Below, piece after piece: positions 21,092-30,410 of a stretch of DNA of 64,000 nucleotides (position 1 is its first letter; each line of letters starts with the position of its first letter). The notes under the pieces are model-generated. The model made no database searches. It was not told where the DNA came from and saw only the letters and a list, made by a program, of their open reading frames with translations. The position numbers and the translations under genes are program-made. Source of the stretch: Rickettsia tamurae (GTDB lineage: Bacteria > Pseudomonadota > Alphaproteobacteria > Rickettsiales > Rickettsiaceae); contig NZ_CCMG01000014.1 in NCBI RefSeq assembly GCF_000751075.1, positions 1-64,000 on the forward strand. Reading direction: 5' to 3'.

Positions 21092-21193
21092 ATGATAGAA
21101 ATTACAATGTCTGATTTTGAATTATATGAACATAGAGCAATAAATTCATACAATACAGTAGTAAATATATATCGGTGCAAAATAATAATATAA
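21092..21193 (+). CDS. Possible 33-codon ORF of unknown meaning
   Basis: ATG to TAA gives a short peptide starting MIEITMSDFELYEHRA. There is no convincing ribosome site, and the composition is not distinctive. It may be a remnant of a longer gene, or chance. It lies in the 188-bp gap between parB and ettA. Confidence 0.12.
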   Translation: MIEITMSDFELYEHRAINSYNTVVNIYRCKIII

Positions 21194-21208
21194 GGAAATA
21201 AGTAATTT

Positions 21209-22873
21209 ATGTCATATCAATATGTTTATAAAATGGTTGGTTTAAGCAAAATTATAAATGGTAAACGAATTTTAAAAGAAACAAATTTATCATTTTTACC
21301 AAAAGCTAAAATCGGTATAATAGGTCCAAATGGAGCAGGCAAATCGACTTTATTAAAAATAATGGCAAGTATTGATAAAGAGTTTGAAGGTAAAGCAACA
21401 GCTAAAATTGGTATAAAAGTAGGATATTTACCTCAAGAACCGTATCTTGATGCTAGTAAAAATGTTTTTGATAATATCATAGAAGGTCTTCATGAAAAGA
21501 AAAAACTTATTGATGAATTTAATTATATAAGTAACAAATTTGCTGAAATCACTGATGAAGAAATGCAAAAGCTTTTTGATAAACAAGCAGAATTGCAAGA
21601 AAAAATAGACAATTGTGATGGATGGAATCTAGAACGTGAAATAGAGATCGCAATGCTTGCTTTACATTGCCCACCAAAAGAAGCAGATATTACAAAAATT
21701 TCCGGTGGAGAAAAAAGAAGAGTGGCTTTATGTAAATTGCTTTTAGAGAAACCTGATATGTTGTTACTTGATGAACCTACAAATCATTTGGATGCAGAAT
21801 CAGTTTCTTGGCTTGAAGATTATTTAAAGCATTATGAGGGTACTGTAATAGTAATTACCCATGATCGTTATTTTTTAGATAATGTTACAGAATGGATATT
21901 AGAAATAGATCGTGGAAATTGTATACCGTGGAAATCAAATTATAGTTCTTGGCTTGAGCAGAAGCAAAAAAAATTAGCTTTAGAAAGTAAAGAAGACGAT
22001 GATAGAAAAAAACAATTGAATCGTGAACTTGAATGGATTCGTCAAACTCCAAAAGCTAGACAATCAAAAAATAAAGCACGTATTACAGCATATCAAGAGT
22101 TATTAAATAAACAACAAGAACAAAAAACTGATCCTACTCAAATAATTATACCTAACGGACCTCGTTTAGGGGATCTTGTTATTGAAGCAGAACATATAGC
22201 TAAAAAATTTAATAATAAAATATTATTATCAGATTTTAGTTTTAAAGTTCCACGTGGAGCTATTGTAGGAATTATTGGACCGAATGGAGCAGGTAAGTCT
22301 ACTTTGTTTAATATTATTACAGGTAAAATAATGCCAGATAGTGGTTCTATTAAAATTGGTCAAACGGTAAAATTAGGTTATGTTGATCAATCACGGGATC
22401 ATTTAGATGATAATAAGACTATATGGGAAGAAATTTCAGAAGGTCTAGATGAATTACAACTTGGTAATAGAATAATTAAAAGTAGGGCTTATTGTGCAGC
22501 TTTTAATTTTAGAGGTGGTGATCAACAAAAAAAAGTTGGACAACTTTCAGGTGGAGAACGTAACAGAGTACATTTGGCAAAATTACTAAAAGAAGGAGCA
22601 AATGTTATATTATTAGATGAGCCGTCTAATGATTTAGATATTGATACGTTAAGAGCACTTGAAGATGCTATTTTAGACTTTGCAGGTTGTGTATTAGTGA
22701 TTAGTCATGATAGGTGGTTTTTAGATAGAATAGCCACTCATATTATATCATATGATAAAGAAAATAATGCTACATGGTTTGAAGGAAATTATCAAGATTA
22801 TCATGAATATATGCTAAGTACTAACGGGAAAAGTATTTTAAATCCAAAATATAAACATAAGAAATTAATATAA
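21209..22873 (+). CDS. ettA: Energy-dependent translational throttle protein EttA (ABC-F)
   Basis: Soluble ABC-F ATPase that binds the ribosomal E site and gates entry into elongation by ATP/ADP level. Two nucleotide-binding domains are present. Each has Walker A GPNGAGKST (first at 39-47) and a signature motif (SGGEKRRVALCKLL and SGGERNRVHLAKLL). A linker with the basic helix region follows the first domain (ELEWIRQTPKARQSK). The length of 554 equals E. coli EttA and separates it from Uup. GGAAATAAG before the ATG may act as ribosome site. Confidence 0.95.
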   Translation: MSYQYVYKMVGLSKIINGKRILKETNLSFLPKAKIGIIGPNGAGKSTLLKIMASIDKEFEGKATAKIGIKVGYLPQEPYLDASKNVFDNIIEGLHEKKKLIDEFNYISNKFAEITDEEMQKLFDKQAELQEKIDNCDGWNLEREIEIAMLALHCPPKEADITKISGGEKRRVALCKLLLEKPDMLLLDEPTNHLDAESVSWLEDYLKHYEGTVIVITHDRYFLDNVTEWILEIDRGNCIPWKSNYSSWLEQKQKKLALESKEDDDRKKQLNRELEWIRQTPKARQSKNKARITAYQELLNKQQEQKTDPTQIIIPNGPRLGDLVIEAEHIAKKFNNKILLSDFSFKVPRGAIVGIIGPNGAGKSTLFNIITGKIMPDSGSIKIGQTVKLGYVDQSRDHLDDNKTIWEEISEGLDELQLGNRIIKSRAYCAAFNFRGGDQQKKVGQLSGGERNRVHLAKLLKEGANVILLDEPSNDLDIDTLRALEDAILDFAGCVLVISHDRWFLDRIATHIISYDKENNATWFEGNYQDYHEYMLSTNGKSILNPKYKHKKLI

Positions 22874-22875
22874 AT

Positions 22876-23193
22876 ATGTCTTTAACACAAATATTATTAA
22901 TTTTGTTTGTAGGAATATTGGTAACAAAACCGCATGATATTTTTATAATTATTAAAGAATTTAAAAAAATAAAAGCGTATTTAATTAATATTAAGTCGTC
23001 TATTATAAAAAATATAGATGAACCGTTAGAAACAGAGCAGGTAAATTTTTATTTAAAAAAAATTATTAACCTAGAAGGTTATTATCATGGTAATTATGAT
23101 TTAACGACAATAAAAGAAAAATATTATACGCTAATAATTAACAATGACTTAATAGAAAATGAATCAGCGCCTGATATAACAGAGAAACACTAA
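22876..23193 (+). CDS. TatB-like small membrane protein, conserved in Rickettsia
   Basis: The 105 residues begin with one membrane helix (LTQILLILFVGILVTKPHDI) followed by an amphipathic stretch (IIIKEFKKIKAYLINIKSSI). The Gly-Ile/Leu-Val-x-x-Pro turn and helix layout resemble TatB, the Tat translocase subunit. The rest has no recognised domain. It starts 3 bp after ettA and probably shares its transcript. TatB identity is a suggestion from architecture only, and a rickettsial protein of unknown function is the safe call. Confidence 0.6.
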   Translation: MSLTQILLILFVGILVTKPHDIFIIIKEFKKIKAYLINIKSSIIKNIDEPLETEQVNFYLKKIINLEGYYHGNYDLTTIKEKYYTLIINNDLIENESAPDITEKH

Positions 23194-23224
23194 TTCGTGC
23201 CTCAATTAATTAAATCTAAGAATT

Positions 23225-24049
23225 ATGCAAAAAGTAGTAAAACTTAACAATATCAAAATAGGAAATGATTTACCGTTTGTTCTAATTGCAGGGCCTTGTC
23301 AGATTGAAGGAAAAGATCATGCGTTGTTTATGGCAGAAAAACTTGTTAAATTAACTAGCAAGCTTGAGATTCCGTTTATTTATAAATCTTCTTTTGATAA
23401 AGCTAATAGAACTTCCGTAAATGGGATTAGAGGACTTGGTATTGAGAAAGGTTTAGGAATTTTATCAAAAGTAAAATCTGAATTCGATTGTCCTATTGTT
23501 ACTGATGTTCATTCAGAGAGTCAATGTACCGAAACAGCCGAAGTAGCAGATATTTTACAAATTCCGGCATTTTTATGTAGACAAACCGACTTGCTTCAAG
23601 CTGCAGCAAAAACAGGTAAAATAGTAAAAGTAAAAAAAGGACAGTTTCTAGCTCCGTGGGATATGAAAAATGTACAAACAAAACTAGAAGCTTTTGGAGT
23701 AAAGGATATATTATTTACAGAGCGAGGAGCGTGTTTTGGCTATAATAACTTGGTATCTGATATGCGTAGTCTTGCAATAATGGCAGAGTTAAATGTACCT
23801 GTAGTTTTTGATGCCACACATTCCGTTCAGCAACCGGGAGGACTAGGAGGTAGTACCGGCGGAGAAAGAAAATATGTAGAGTTACTTGCAAAGGCAGCAA
23901 CTTCTGTAGGTATCGCTGGTATGTATATGGAAGTACATCAAGACCCCGATAACGCTCCAAGCGATGGTCCATGTATGATTAAGTTGGATAATCTAGAATC
24001 CATTCTTATCAAACTAAAAAAATATGATAAAATTACAAAAGAAAAATAA
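23225..24049 (+). CDS. kdsA: 3-deoxy-8-phosphooctulonate synthase (KDO-8-P synthase)
   Basis: Condenses phosphoenolpyruvate with arabinose-5-phosphate to KDO-8-P, the first committed step to the inner-core sugar KDO of lipopolysaccharide. Conserved blocks are [48 protein letters not shown] and [14 protein letters not shown]. Length 274 is typical. Its product chain leads to WaaA at 59765. After it, 24050-24300 is very AT-rich with no feature I can support. Confidence 0.97.
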   Translation: MQKVVKLNNIKIGNDLPFVLIAGPCQIEGKDHALFMAEKLVKLTSKLEIPFIYKSSFDKANRTSVNGIRGLGIEKGLGILSKVKSEFDCPIVTDVHSESQCTETAEVADILQIPAFLCRQTDLLQAAAKTGKIVKVKKGQFLAPWDMKNVQTKLEAFGVKDILFTERGACFGYNNLVSDMRSLAIMAELNVPVVFDATHSVQQPGGLGGSTGGERKYVELLAKAATSVGIAGMYMEVHQDPDNAPSDGPCMIKLDNLESILIKLKKYDKITKEK

Positions 24050-24482
24050 CCTCAAATTTTACCTTTCAAAATATATATAAATATCCCCTATTAATTCAAT
24101 TTTAAAATAGAAGTGATAATTTTTACAACATAAATAGAACTTTCTTATCCTCAGAATTCCATCAATTCACCTTTAAATCCTTGTTGTAAATTTACTTATT
24201 CAAAAAAATTTTTTAAGTAGTGTTAATATTTATTTATTCAACTTACGGAGCAAAAATGTTTTTATTTGGAGTAATATAAATTATTTTAGGTAAATATATA
24301 TGTTTAATTGGTGGAAGTCCCAAACAGGAACGAGGTTTAAAAAATATAAATGATTTTTTGACGGAGTATTTTAATAATATTTTGGAACAAAAAAACACTC
24401 CAAACTTAACTGTTCTTGAAGAATGTAATATATTAATGAAATTACGTAATATTAATATTAAGGATATATTAACTTAGCGGGC

Positions 24483-24977
24483 TTGCAGAGTTTATCCACG
24501 TGGCTGCTTTGGATTTTAGTCTACCCCTTTATAACGGAAGATATACAATATATAGCAAATTATTTAAGGAATAATAAGACTATCGAGCGAGTATTTTGGG
24601 ACAATTGCGGTATAAATGATAAGCAAATAAAAATTTTAGCCGAAGTGTTTAGACTTAACAAAACAATAACTAAACTTTCTTTAGTAAGTAATAAAGCAAT
24701 AACTAATATCGGAATAAAAACTTTATTAGAGATAAAACATAATAATCAACATAAGCTAGCAGAATTAAAAATCTCTCCTAATTTTAATGATAATTCAGAA
24801 TTTCAGCTCATTTCCGAAGTAGATATTTTAAATGAAAATTCTGTAAATGCATATTTAAAGAAAACAAAAGTTCAAAACATCGAAGATGAAATCGAAAATA
24901 AAAATTTGCAACCTCTTACAAATTTTTATGAACTGGAAAGACCGGTCATAAAGAACGGTAATAAGCTTTTAAAATGA
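24483..24977 (+). pseudogene. Leucine-rich-repeat piece of the broken gene
   Basis: 164 codons with at least two ribonuclease-inhibitor-type leucine-rich repeats: NNKTIERVFWDNCGINDKQI and NKTITKLSLVSNKAITNIG. Such repeats usually bind proteins. The true upstream reading is in other frames: a 59-codon segment from 24301 to 24477 (LIGGSPKQERGLKNINDF), then LAEFIHVAALDFSL across 24490-24530. The annotated start of this ORF is therefore not biological. Confidence 0.6.
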
Positions 24978-25825
24978 TTGCAGAAAGTCATAATGAAATT
25001 ACTAAAACAGGAAATAATATAAATAAACTAATTGCGATGATAGGGATGAACGGAGTAGGTACCACTACTCTTAGTTGTTTTTTAAGCGGACAAAAATTAG
25101 AAGAAGATGAAGGCCGCTCTTCATATGTGAAAGAACCGGAATATGATGAAAAAATACATCATGAATCAGACAATGGATATAAGCGTGTTAATAATTTCTT
25201 TATATCTGATGATGAAGGTGGAATTAATATTATAGAATGTCCAGGGATTCATAATAAACCCATAGATACTATTCAAACAATTCTTAATTCATATATTTAC
25301 TGGCAAATATTAGAATTAGCCGAAAAAGTTAAATTTTCAGTCGTAATTAGCGATAATAGTGTAAAGGGTGTTTTTGATTCTACATATAAACAATTTACTA
25401 ATATTTTTAGAGACGGTAACGGTCAGTTAACTCTGGAAATTAAAGAACAATTAGAAGATGCTGTATCTTATATAATTTCTGTTGCTGATTATAAAAATGA
25501 AAGAGAGAAAAATACTAAGATTAAGGAAGAAAAAAGTAAACTCAGTAAGCTTTTGAAGAGTAAAAACTTAGATGAAGGACAAAAATTTATAATTACAGAG
25601 CTAGGAAAATCTGTAAATTTATTTAAAAAACCTAGCGGTGATACTAAATCTTTTTTAGAAACACTTGAGACCAAAGATTTTTTTATTGTTATATCTGCTA
25701 TTTCGTTATTAATTAGAACAATCGCAAATAATGAAATACAAGTAGAGCGGGAAAAAATCTTTTCTTATATCGAGGCTATTTCTCAGAGTAAAAATGAAGA
25801 AGAAAAAAACACTAATTTACTATAA
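24974..25825 (+). pseudogene. P-loop NTPase piece of the broken gene
   Basis: 283 codons. A Walker A-like loop GMNGVGTTTL (24-33) has Thr where the invariant Lys is expected. It is followed at normal distance by a G3/Walker B-like IIECPGIH. This resembles TRAFAC-type or AIG1-like GTPases only loosely, and the family is not settled. The start ATG overlaps the preceding stop (ATGA). The frame breaks at 25825, but IIDEQKHANLD continues in another frame. Confidence 0.55.
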
Positions 25826-25848
25826 TAGATGAACAGAAACACGCTAAC

Positions 25849-26355
25849 TTGGATGCATTTGCTTCTTCTACCAAAGGTAAAGGAGATGTTCTACTTAATT
25901 CCGGTTCCGATGCAAATCCTCTTATAACTGAGGAACAAAAGAATCTTATAAATATTGCGTTGAAATTAGAGTTACAAGATATTTTGAGTAAAAAAAACTC
26001 ATATGAGCCATTGATCATCAAACATGTAAAGAAACTGATAAACCTATGTGTAAGACCCTTTTCGGATACACTTAATATTAAGGACTTAAGTCAAGGTAAA
26101 TGGGCTACAATAAAAGAAGTATATATAAAACCTCAAAAATCAGATGCAAATAAGATAATTTTACCGCAAGTTTTATCTAATCAAGTAAATGAAAATATTT
26201 TAACTATAGGTAAAATTATTATAAATTTTCTTCAAGTCAATAAGCATAACATAATAAGCCCGTTTATTTCTCTTGATTTACGCCAACCGTTAGATTCAGA
26301 CACGTTCTCAAAAAATTATTCGTTAATTCAACCTTATTTGCCAAAAAAATATTAA
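25849..26355 (+). pseudogene. Helical middle piece of the broken gene
   Basis: 168 codons, no recognised domain, Leu/Ile/Lys-rich and probably helical. The frame is open upstream to about 25820 with no start codon, so it is a continuation of the NTPase piece. It ends at PKKY, stop, in an A7 run. Next come KILNKSPVQKTKETFF in a second frame and SVLKEIEELEDTY in a third. Confidence 0.5.
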
Positions 26356-26479
26356 ATAAATCACCGGTACAAAAAACCAAAGAAACTTTTTTTCTGTTTT
26401 AAAAGAAATAGAAGAGCTTGAAGATACATATATTAAATATTCTAATGATCAGCTAAAAAATCCAAATGATCACCTAAAT

Positions 26480-26686
26480 ATGGTTTGTTCATTTTTAGAA
26501 ACTATAAGAAAATTTTATAAGGCAGAAGATATAAAAGATAAAATTCATTTCCAAGGAATATTAGGTAACTATGTATATTTCTTAAATCAGCAATGGAAGG
26601 CTTTATCTTTTTGTAAAAAACTTTATCCGCAATCGCAAGATTTACAACCGCTGATGGGGGCAGTTGAAGAAGCAAAAAAATCTTAA
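26480..26686 (+). pseudogene. Short helical piece of the broken gene
   Basis: 68 codons from an internal ATG, but the same frame is open from 26360 (TKNQRNFFSVLKEIEEL). Helical, TPR-like spacing of aromatic and small residues. It ends at EEAKKS, stop, and the neighbouring frame continues KILIEENLLDKAILD through an A6 run, so a 1-base indel explains the break. Confidence 0.45.
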
Positions 26687-26721
26687 TTGAAGAAAATTTA
26701 TTAGATAAAGCTATATTAGAT

Positions 26722-28422
26722 ATGAAATTAAAACCTTATCAGGTAACTGATAATGTAGAATCTAATAAAGAACAAAAAAAATATTATAAAGAAGCATTAG
26801 AATGGCTTGATAAACTTACGGGACCGCAAGCTGAGCATATTGTTATATCTATAAATGAAATAAAAGCCAATGCTCATTATTATTTAGGTATGATCTATGA
26901 AAATAGTAAATCGGAATTAGACTGGTTTAGAGCGATAAGAGAATATATTAATGCCCTAGAAATTGATAAAGATTTTAACTTTCTCTATGGTCATGATACC
27001 ATTCCGTATATTTTTAGCAATATTTGTAAAAAAATAGGTGACTTATTTTTAACACTAGGGAAATGGTATAGAAGTAAAAATGAAAACGGAAGTGCTATAA
27101 AGTTAATTCATGAAGCAATGAAATATTTTAAAGTAAGTTTAAGTATAGCCGATATTGAGGAGAGTAGTAATATTCTTCATGAAATTTTTAGTATTTTAAA
27201 AAGTAAAAGAGAAACGAAAGCACATTATATATCTTTAGAAAAAGATCTTCATATATCTGTAGCAGAATTTTTGTTTAAATTAAATTTAATGTCAAAAGCA
27301 GGACTTGAATATTTGAGAGCTGCAAGTAGAGTTGACAAAAATGAGAAAGAAAAACAAGAATTAGTATCAAAGGCTTTAAAAGCTTTTGATACGGATATGG
27401 CAAAAAATACTGCTTTTATACGTGCAATGCTTGACAAAGGCAAAATAGAGGATCTTAGTATGTTTGCCAAGGAGGCCGACAGAACAAAATTTTTAAGTGA
27501 TACACAGACTATAATAAATGATTTTATTCCACTGCCGGAGCCGCAAGCCAAGGGGTGGCCAAAAGTACAACAAAATCAAAATGAGCAATTGACTAATGAA
27601 CAAAAAGAAGTAAACAAACAAAATGATACGCAGCCTCAAAAACAAGAAGAAGCTTTAATTCAGCCGCAGCAAAAGCATCAACAACAACCGCCGCTAACGA
27701 AAAGTACCCCGCTTCACACTATAGAAAATATACAAGAATCGGATTACTGGTATAGTGAAGATGATATAAAAAATATATTAGAAGCAAATATAGACAAAAA
27801 TAAATTCTCTATAGTTACCCACGTTGATTTAACAAGCCCTGAACAAGTAAGAGATGCACTTAGAGAGGGAGTGCATGAGGATTTGAAGAACAAAGGTAAA
27901 GTTGTACTTATGCCGATTAATACAGGACATGGGCATTGGGTAAGTATGATGATTAGTAAAGATAATGATACAAATAAGATAATATTTACTTATAATGATC
28001 CTTTGGGCAGATTGTTAAATGATCGTCCTGACTTAGTAAAACTTATTACCGAGGTTTGCTCTGATGCAGAAATAATAGATTTAAAAACTCAACAACAAGA
28101 AGAAGGAAATACTTCGGACTGCGGGGTTTTTGTATGCGATGATTTAATAAGACAATCTCAAGGCCTTAAAATTCTCTCTACGGAGCAATGTAAAGGACAA
28201 GGACTAAATTTAAGAAAATCTCAAGCTGAAACATTAAAACAAAGTTTAATAGCTCAACAAGCCCAAGAACAACATTATTATATTAATGGAGATAGTGCTT
28301 CAGAAGAAGAGGAGGAAGAGAATAATAACGGCAATAATGAAGAAGTAATTCCTCCTCTTTATGGTGATAATGACGAAGTTGAGGTAGGTGGAGCAGCTAT
28401 GCAACCTAATGATCAACATTAA
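26722..28422 (+). pseudogene. TPR-like region plus CE-clan (Ulp1-like) cysteine protease piece
   Basis: 566 codons, the largest piece. Residues about 15-260 are helical with TPR-like repeats (ANAHYYLGMIYENSK). A Gln/Pro-rich linker (about 280-330) leads to a CE-clan protease fold. The apparent catalytic set is H405 in GHGHWVSM, D426 in YNDPLG, Q459 before the nucleophile and C467 in SDCGVFVCD. Ulp1-type enzymes cut ubiquitin, SUMO or NEDD8, and rickettsial relatives such as RickCE are deubiquitinases. The tail is acidic. This piece could in principle be translated alone from 26722, giving a truncated but catalytically complete protein. Confidence 0.7.
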
Positions 28423-28435
28423 AGTTTGATGTTAC

Positions 28436-28467
28436 GAGGTCATTCCTGCTTTCGCGAGAATGACCTC
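28436..28467. terminator. Hairpin between convergent genes
   Basis: GAGGTCATTC pairs with GAATGACCTC over 10 bp around a 12-base loop. It sits just after the protease stop and before the end of erpA. It is a short form of the TGTCAT/ATGACA palindrome family and may end transcripts from both sides. No clear T run follows. Confidence 0.45.
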
Positions 28468-28505
28468 GGCACTCTAATAACAATGCCCACTCGCAATACT
28501 TGGAT

Positions 28506-28838
28506 TTACACCGAGAAAGAATTACCGCAGCCGCATTTTGCTTTAGCTTGCGGATTACTAACGTTGAAATATGAACTGCCTAGCTCTTCTATAAAATCAA
28601 GAGTACAATCCAGCATAAATTTTTGAGAGATAGAATCAATAATAATTGTAGCATTATGTTTAGTAATGACATAATCATCTTGCTCTATATTATCTTTTGA
28701 GACTAGTTCGTAATTATACATAAGTCCTGAGCAACCGCCGCTATCAACCGAAACTCGCAGTACTAAATTCTTATCTTTTTCTAGCTCTACTAACTCGCAA
28801 ACCCGTTCAAAAGCTCTATCCGTAATTGTTATCGTCAC
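28506..28838 (-). CDS. erpA: A-type iron-sulfur carrier ErpA/IscA family
   Basis: Carries iron-sulfur clusters to apoproteins in the cytoplasm. The three cluster-binding cysteines are visible: C36 in DSGGCSG, and C102 and C104 in KCGCGNSFSV. Length 110 is typical. The ErpA subtype is preferred over IscA because there is no isc operon around it, but the two are hard to separate by eye. Its targets could include SdhB in this window. Confidence 0.9.
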   Translation of the reverse strand: MTITITDRAFERVCELVELEKDKNLVLRVSVDSGGCSGLMYNYELVSKDNIEQDDYVITKHNATIIIDSISQKFMLDCTLDFIEELGSSYFNVSNPQAKAKCGCGNSFSV

Positions 28839-28900
28839 TTAAAATTACCTTGTAAAAGTCTCATAAATTATATAGTATATCTTGATATTTTTCAAGTCGG

Positions 28901-29083
28901 TGTTGTTGTGTGGTTTAGAAATTGTCAAATTTGTCATACCGTGGCTTTACCACGGTATCCAGCGTAAAGCGAGATAAATCGAGCTTTTAGTTTTAAAAAC
29001 TTGCTGTATTTGTATTTTTTAATTACTAGATACCGTGGTAAAGCCACGGTATGACAACCGGAAAACCAAAGTCACACAACAAC
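28901..29083. repeat. Compound palindromic element with perfect 28-bp inner arms
   Basis: The outer arms TGTTGTTGTGTGG and CACACAACAAC enclose perfect 28-bp inverted arms at 28932-28959 and 29029-29056. Each arm also folds on itself (TACCGTGG...CCACGGTA). The spacer is AT-rich. TTTCAA near both outer borders could be a target duplication, but this is weak. It lies between the divergent erpA and dgt genes. Confidence 0.88.
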
Positions 29084-29106
29084 GTCTTTCAAAATAAAGG
29101 ATAACG

Positions 29107-30261
29107 ATGCTTGCTTCATACGCTTCTGATCCTCTTAAAAGTAGGGGAAGATTATATAAGGAAATCCCGACCTCTTATAGAAACGAGTTTGAACGTGATC
29201 GTGATCGCATTATACATACTAATGCATTTAGGCGTTTGCAATATAAAACTCAAGTTTTTATTAATCACGAGGGAGATCATTACAGAAATAGGCTAACTCA
29301 TTCTCTAGAGGTTTCGACTGTTGCACGTTCGGTTGCTAATACTTTAAATTTATCAAGTGATTTAGCTGAGACAATAGCACTTGCTCACGATCTTGGTCAT
29401 ACGCCTTTCGGTCATGCGGGAGAGAGAGCTTTAAATGAATGTATGAAAGAGTATAACGGTTTTTCTCATAATGCTCAATCTTTAAAGATACTAACATTAC
29501 TTGAAAAAAGATATGCGGCTTATAATGGAGTAAATTTAACATGGGAAGTTTTAGAAGGAATCGTAAAACATAACGGTCCTATACTAGGTGAGATAAATGA
29601 ATATATAGCAGAGTATAATAAGCAAAATGATTTAGAACTTAGTACTTATGCATCAGCAGAGGCTCAAATAGCAGCTCTTGCCGATGATATTAGCTATATT
29701 TCGCATGATTTGGAAGATAGTATCGGTGCTAAAATTATCGATTTTAATAGTCTTGCTGAACTTAAATATATTGATCAGCATGTTTTTGAACTCAAATCAA
29801 AATTTAAAAATATTAGTTCCTCATGTCTGATTTATGAGGTAGTACGTAAGCTAATACATGAGTTAATTACCGATTTATTATGGCAAACAAAAGAAAATTT
29901 AAATAAAGAAAAAATTACTAATATAGACAAAATACGTAACTTGAATTATCAGATAGTGGATTTTACAGAAAAAACTAATGAAAATATTAAGGAAACTAAA
30001 AAGTTTCTCCATAAGCGAGTTTATAAAAGTAATAAAATTACGGCCATCAGCCTTAAATGTACTAAAATCGTACAAGGTTTGTTTAAGGTTTATATGGATG
30101 ATATTAATTTATTGCCGGTTAATTGGAAAATGCTAATAGACTCTAATGAAACATATAGTAAAGCTAGAGTTGTTGCTGATTATATAGCAGGGATGACTGA
30201 CCGTTTTGCCATTCAGGAATATAATCAGCTTTGTTCGACTTCCTACATAACTTGCTTCTAA
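29107..30261 (+). CDS. dgt: dGTP triphosphohydrolase-like HD-domain protein
   Basis: Hydrolyses dNTPs (classically dGTP) to the nucleoside and triphosphate. The HD metal site is visible at H65 (RLTHSLEVS) and H94-D95 ([13 protein letters not shown]). The 384-residue length fits the dgt-like type 2 family. The last residues (TSYITCF) are encoded by an RPE1 element inserted at the 3' end, so the natural C-terminus has been replaced. The core is intact and probably active. Confidence 0.9.
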   Translation: MLASYASDPLKSRGRLYKEIPTSYRNEFERDRDRIIHTNAFRRLQYKTQVFINHEGDHYRNRLTHSLEVSTVARSVANTLNLSSDLAETIALAHDLGHTPFGHAGERALNECMKEYNGFSHNAQSLKILTLLEKRYAAYNGVNLTWEVLEGIVKHNGPILGEINEYIAEYNKQNDLELSTYASAEAQIAALADDISYISHDLEDSIGAKIIDFNSLAELKYIDQHVFELKSKFKNISSSCLIYEVVRKLIHELITDLLWQTKENLNKEKITNIDKIRNLNYQIVDFTEKTNENIKETKKFLHKRVYKSNKITAISLKCTKIVQGLFKVYMDDINLLPVNWKMLIDSNETYSKARVVADYIAGMTDRFAIQEYNQLCSTSYITCF

Positions 30262-30380
30262 GGGTAATTTGTACGTCAATCCGGTACTCGCATCCTTACG
30301 TACTAAAGTGTACGCTGCGGTGCTGCGTTCCGTGTTTTCTTCAGATTCCTCCTTATTAGCAGACGTTTGCAAGAAGTCTA
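30234..30380. repeat. RPE1 copy covering the 3' end of dgt
   Basis: Same interior as the other RPE1 copies (GTACGTCAATCCGGTACTCG, then TGTACGCTGCGGTGCTGCG), with eroded terminal repeats (GACTTC near 30236, GAAGTC near 30375). Its orientation is opposite to dgt, so it is not read as the RPE1 peptide. It supplies a stop codon and a new C-terminus for dgt. Confidence 0.85.
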
Positions 30381-30410
30381 TTCGCTGAATTTTAATAACA
30401 TTTAATAATT

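Larger units (their letters stand above)
24301..28422 (+). pseudogene. Broken LRR / P-loop NTPase / TPR / CE-clan protease gene
   Basis: One long gene of roughly 1370 codons appears to have covered this stretch, because each piece runs on into the next in another frame. Joins: stop 24477 to LAEFIHVAALDFSL; then ITEDIQYIANYL; stop 25825 to IIDEQKHANLDAFASS; A and T runs around 26343-26393; stop 26686 to KILIEENLLDKAILD. The join at 24974 (ATGA) could instead be a true gene border. Order of parts: leucine-rich repeats, a P-loop NTPase with altered Walker A, helical/TPR-like region, Gln-rich linker and a CE-clan cysteine protease. Such proteases in intracellular bacteria are host-directed deubiquitinases, so a former effector is likely. 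Only the last piece could still be active. Confidence 0.7.

Noticed and set aside
22246-22261. CACGTG palindrome in ettA as a parS site
   Set aside because: Only 11 of 16 positions fit the ParB consensus, and it codes for a normal ABC-F linker.
24492-24507. CACGTG palindrome at 24497 as a parS site
   Set aside because: Little similarity outside the six-base core.
28426-28626. 66-codon plus-strand ORF after the protease piece
   Set aside because: Its first part is a palindromic repeat and the rest is antisense to the 3' end of erpA.
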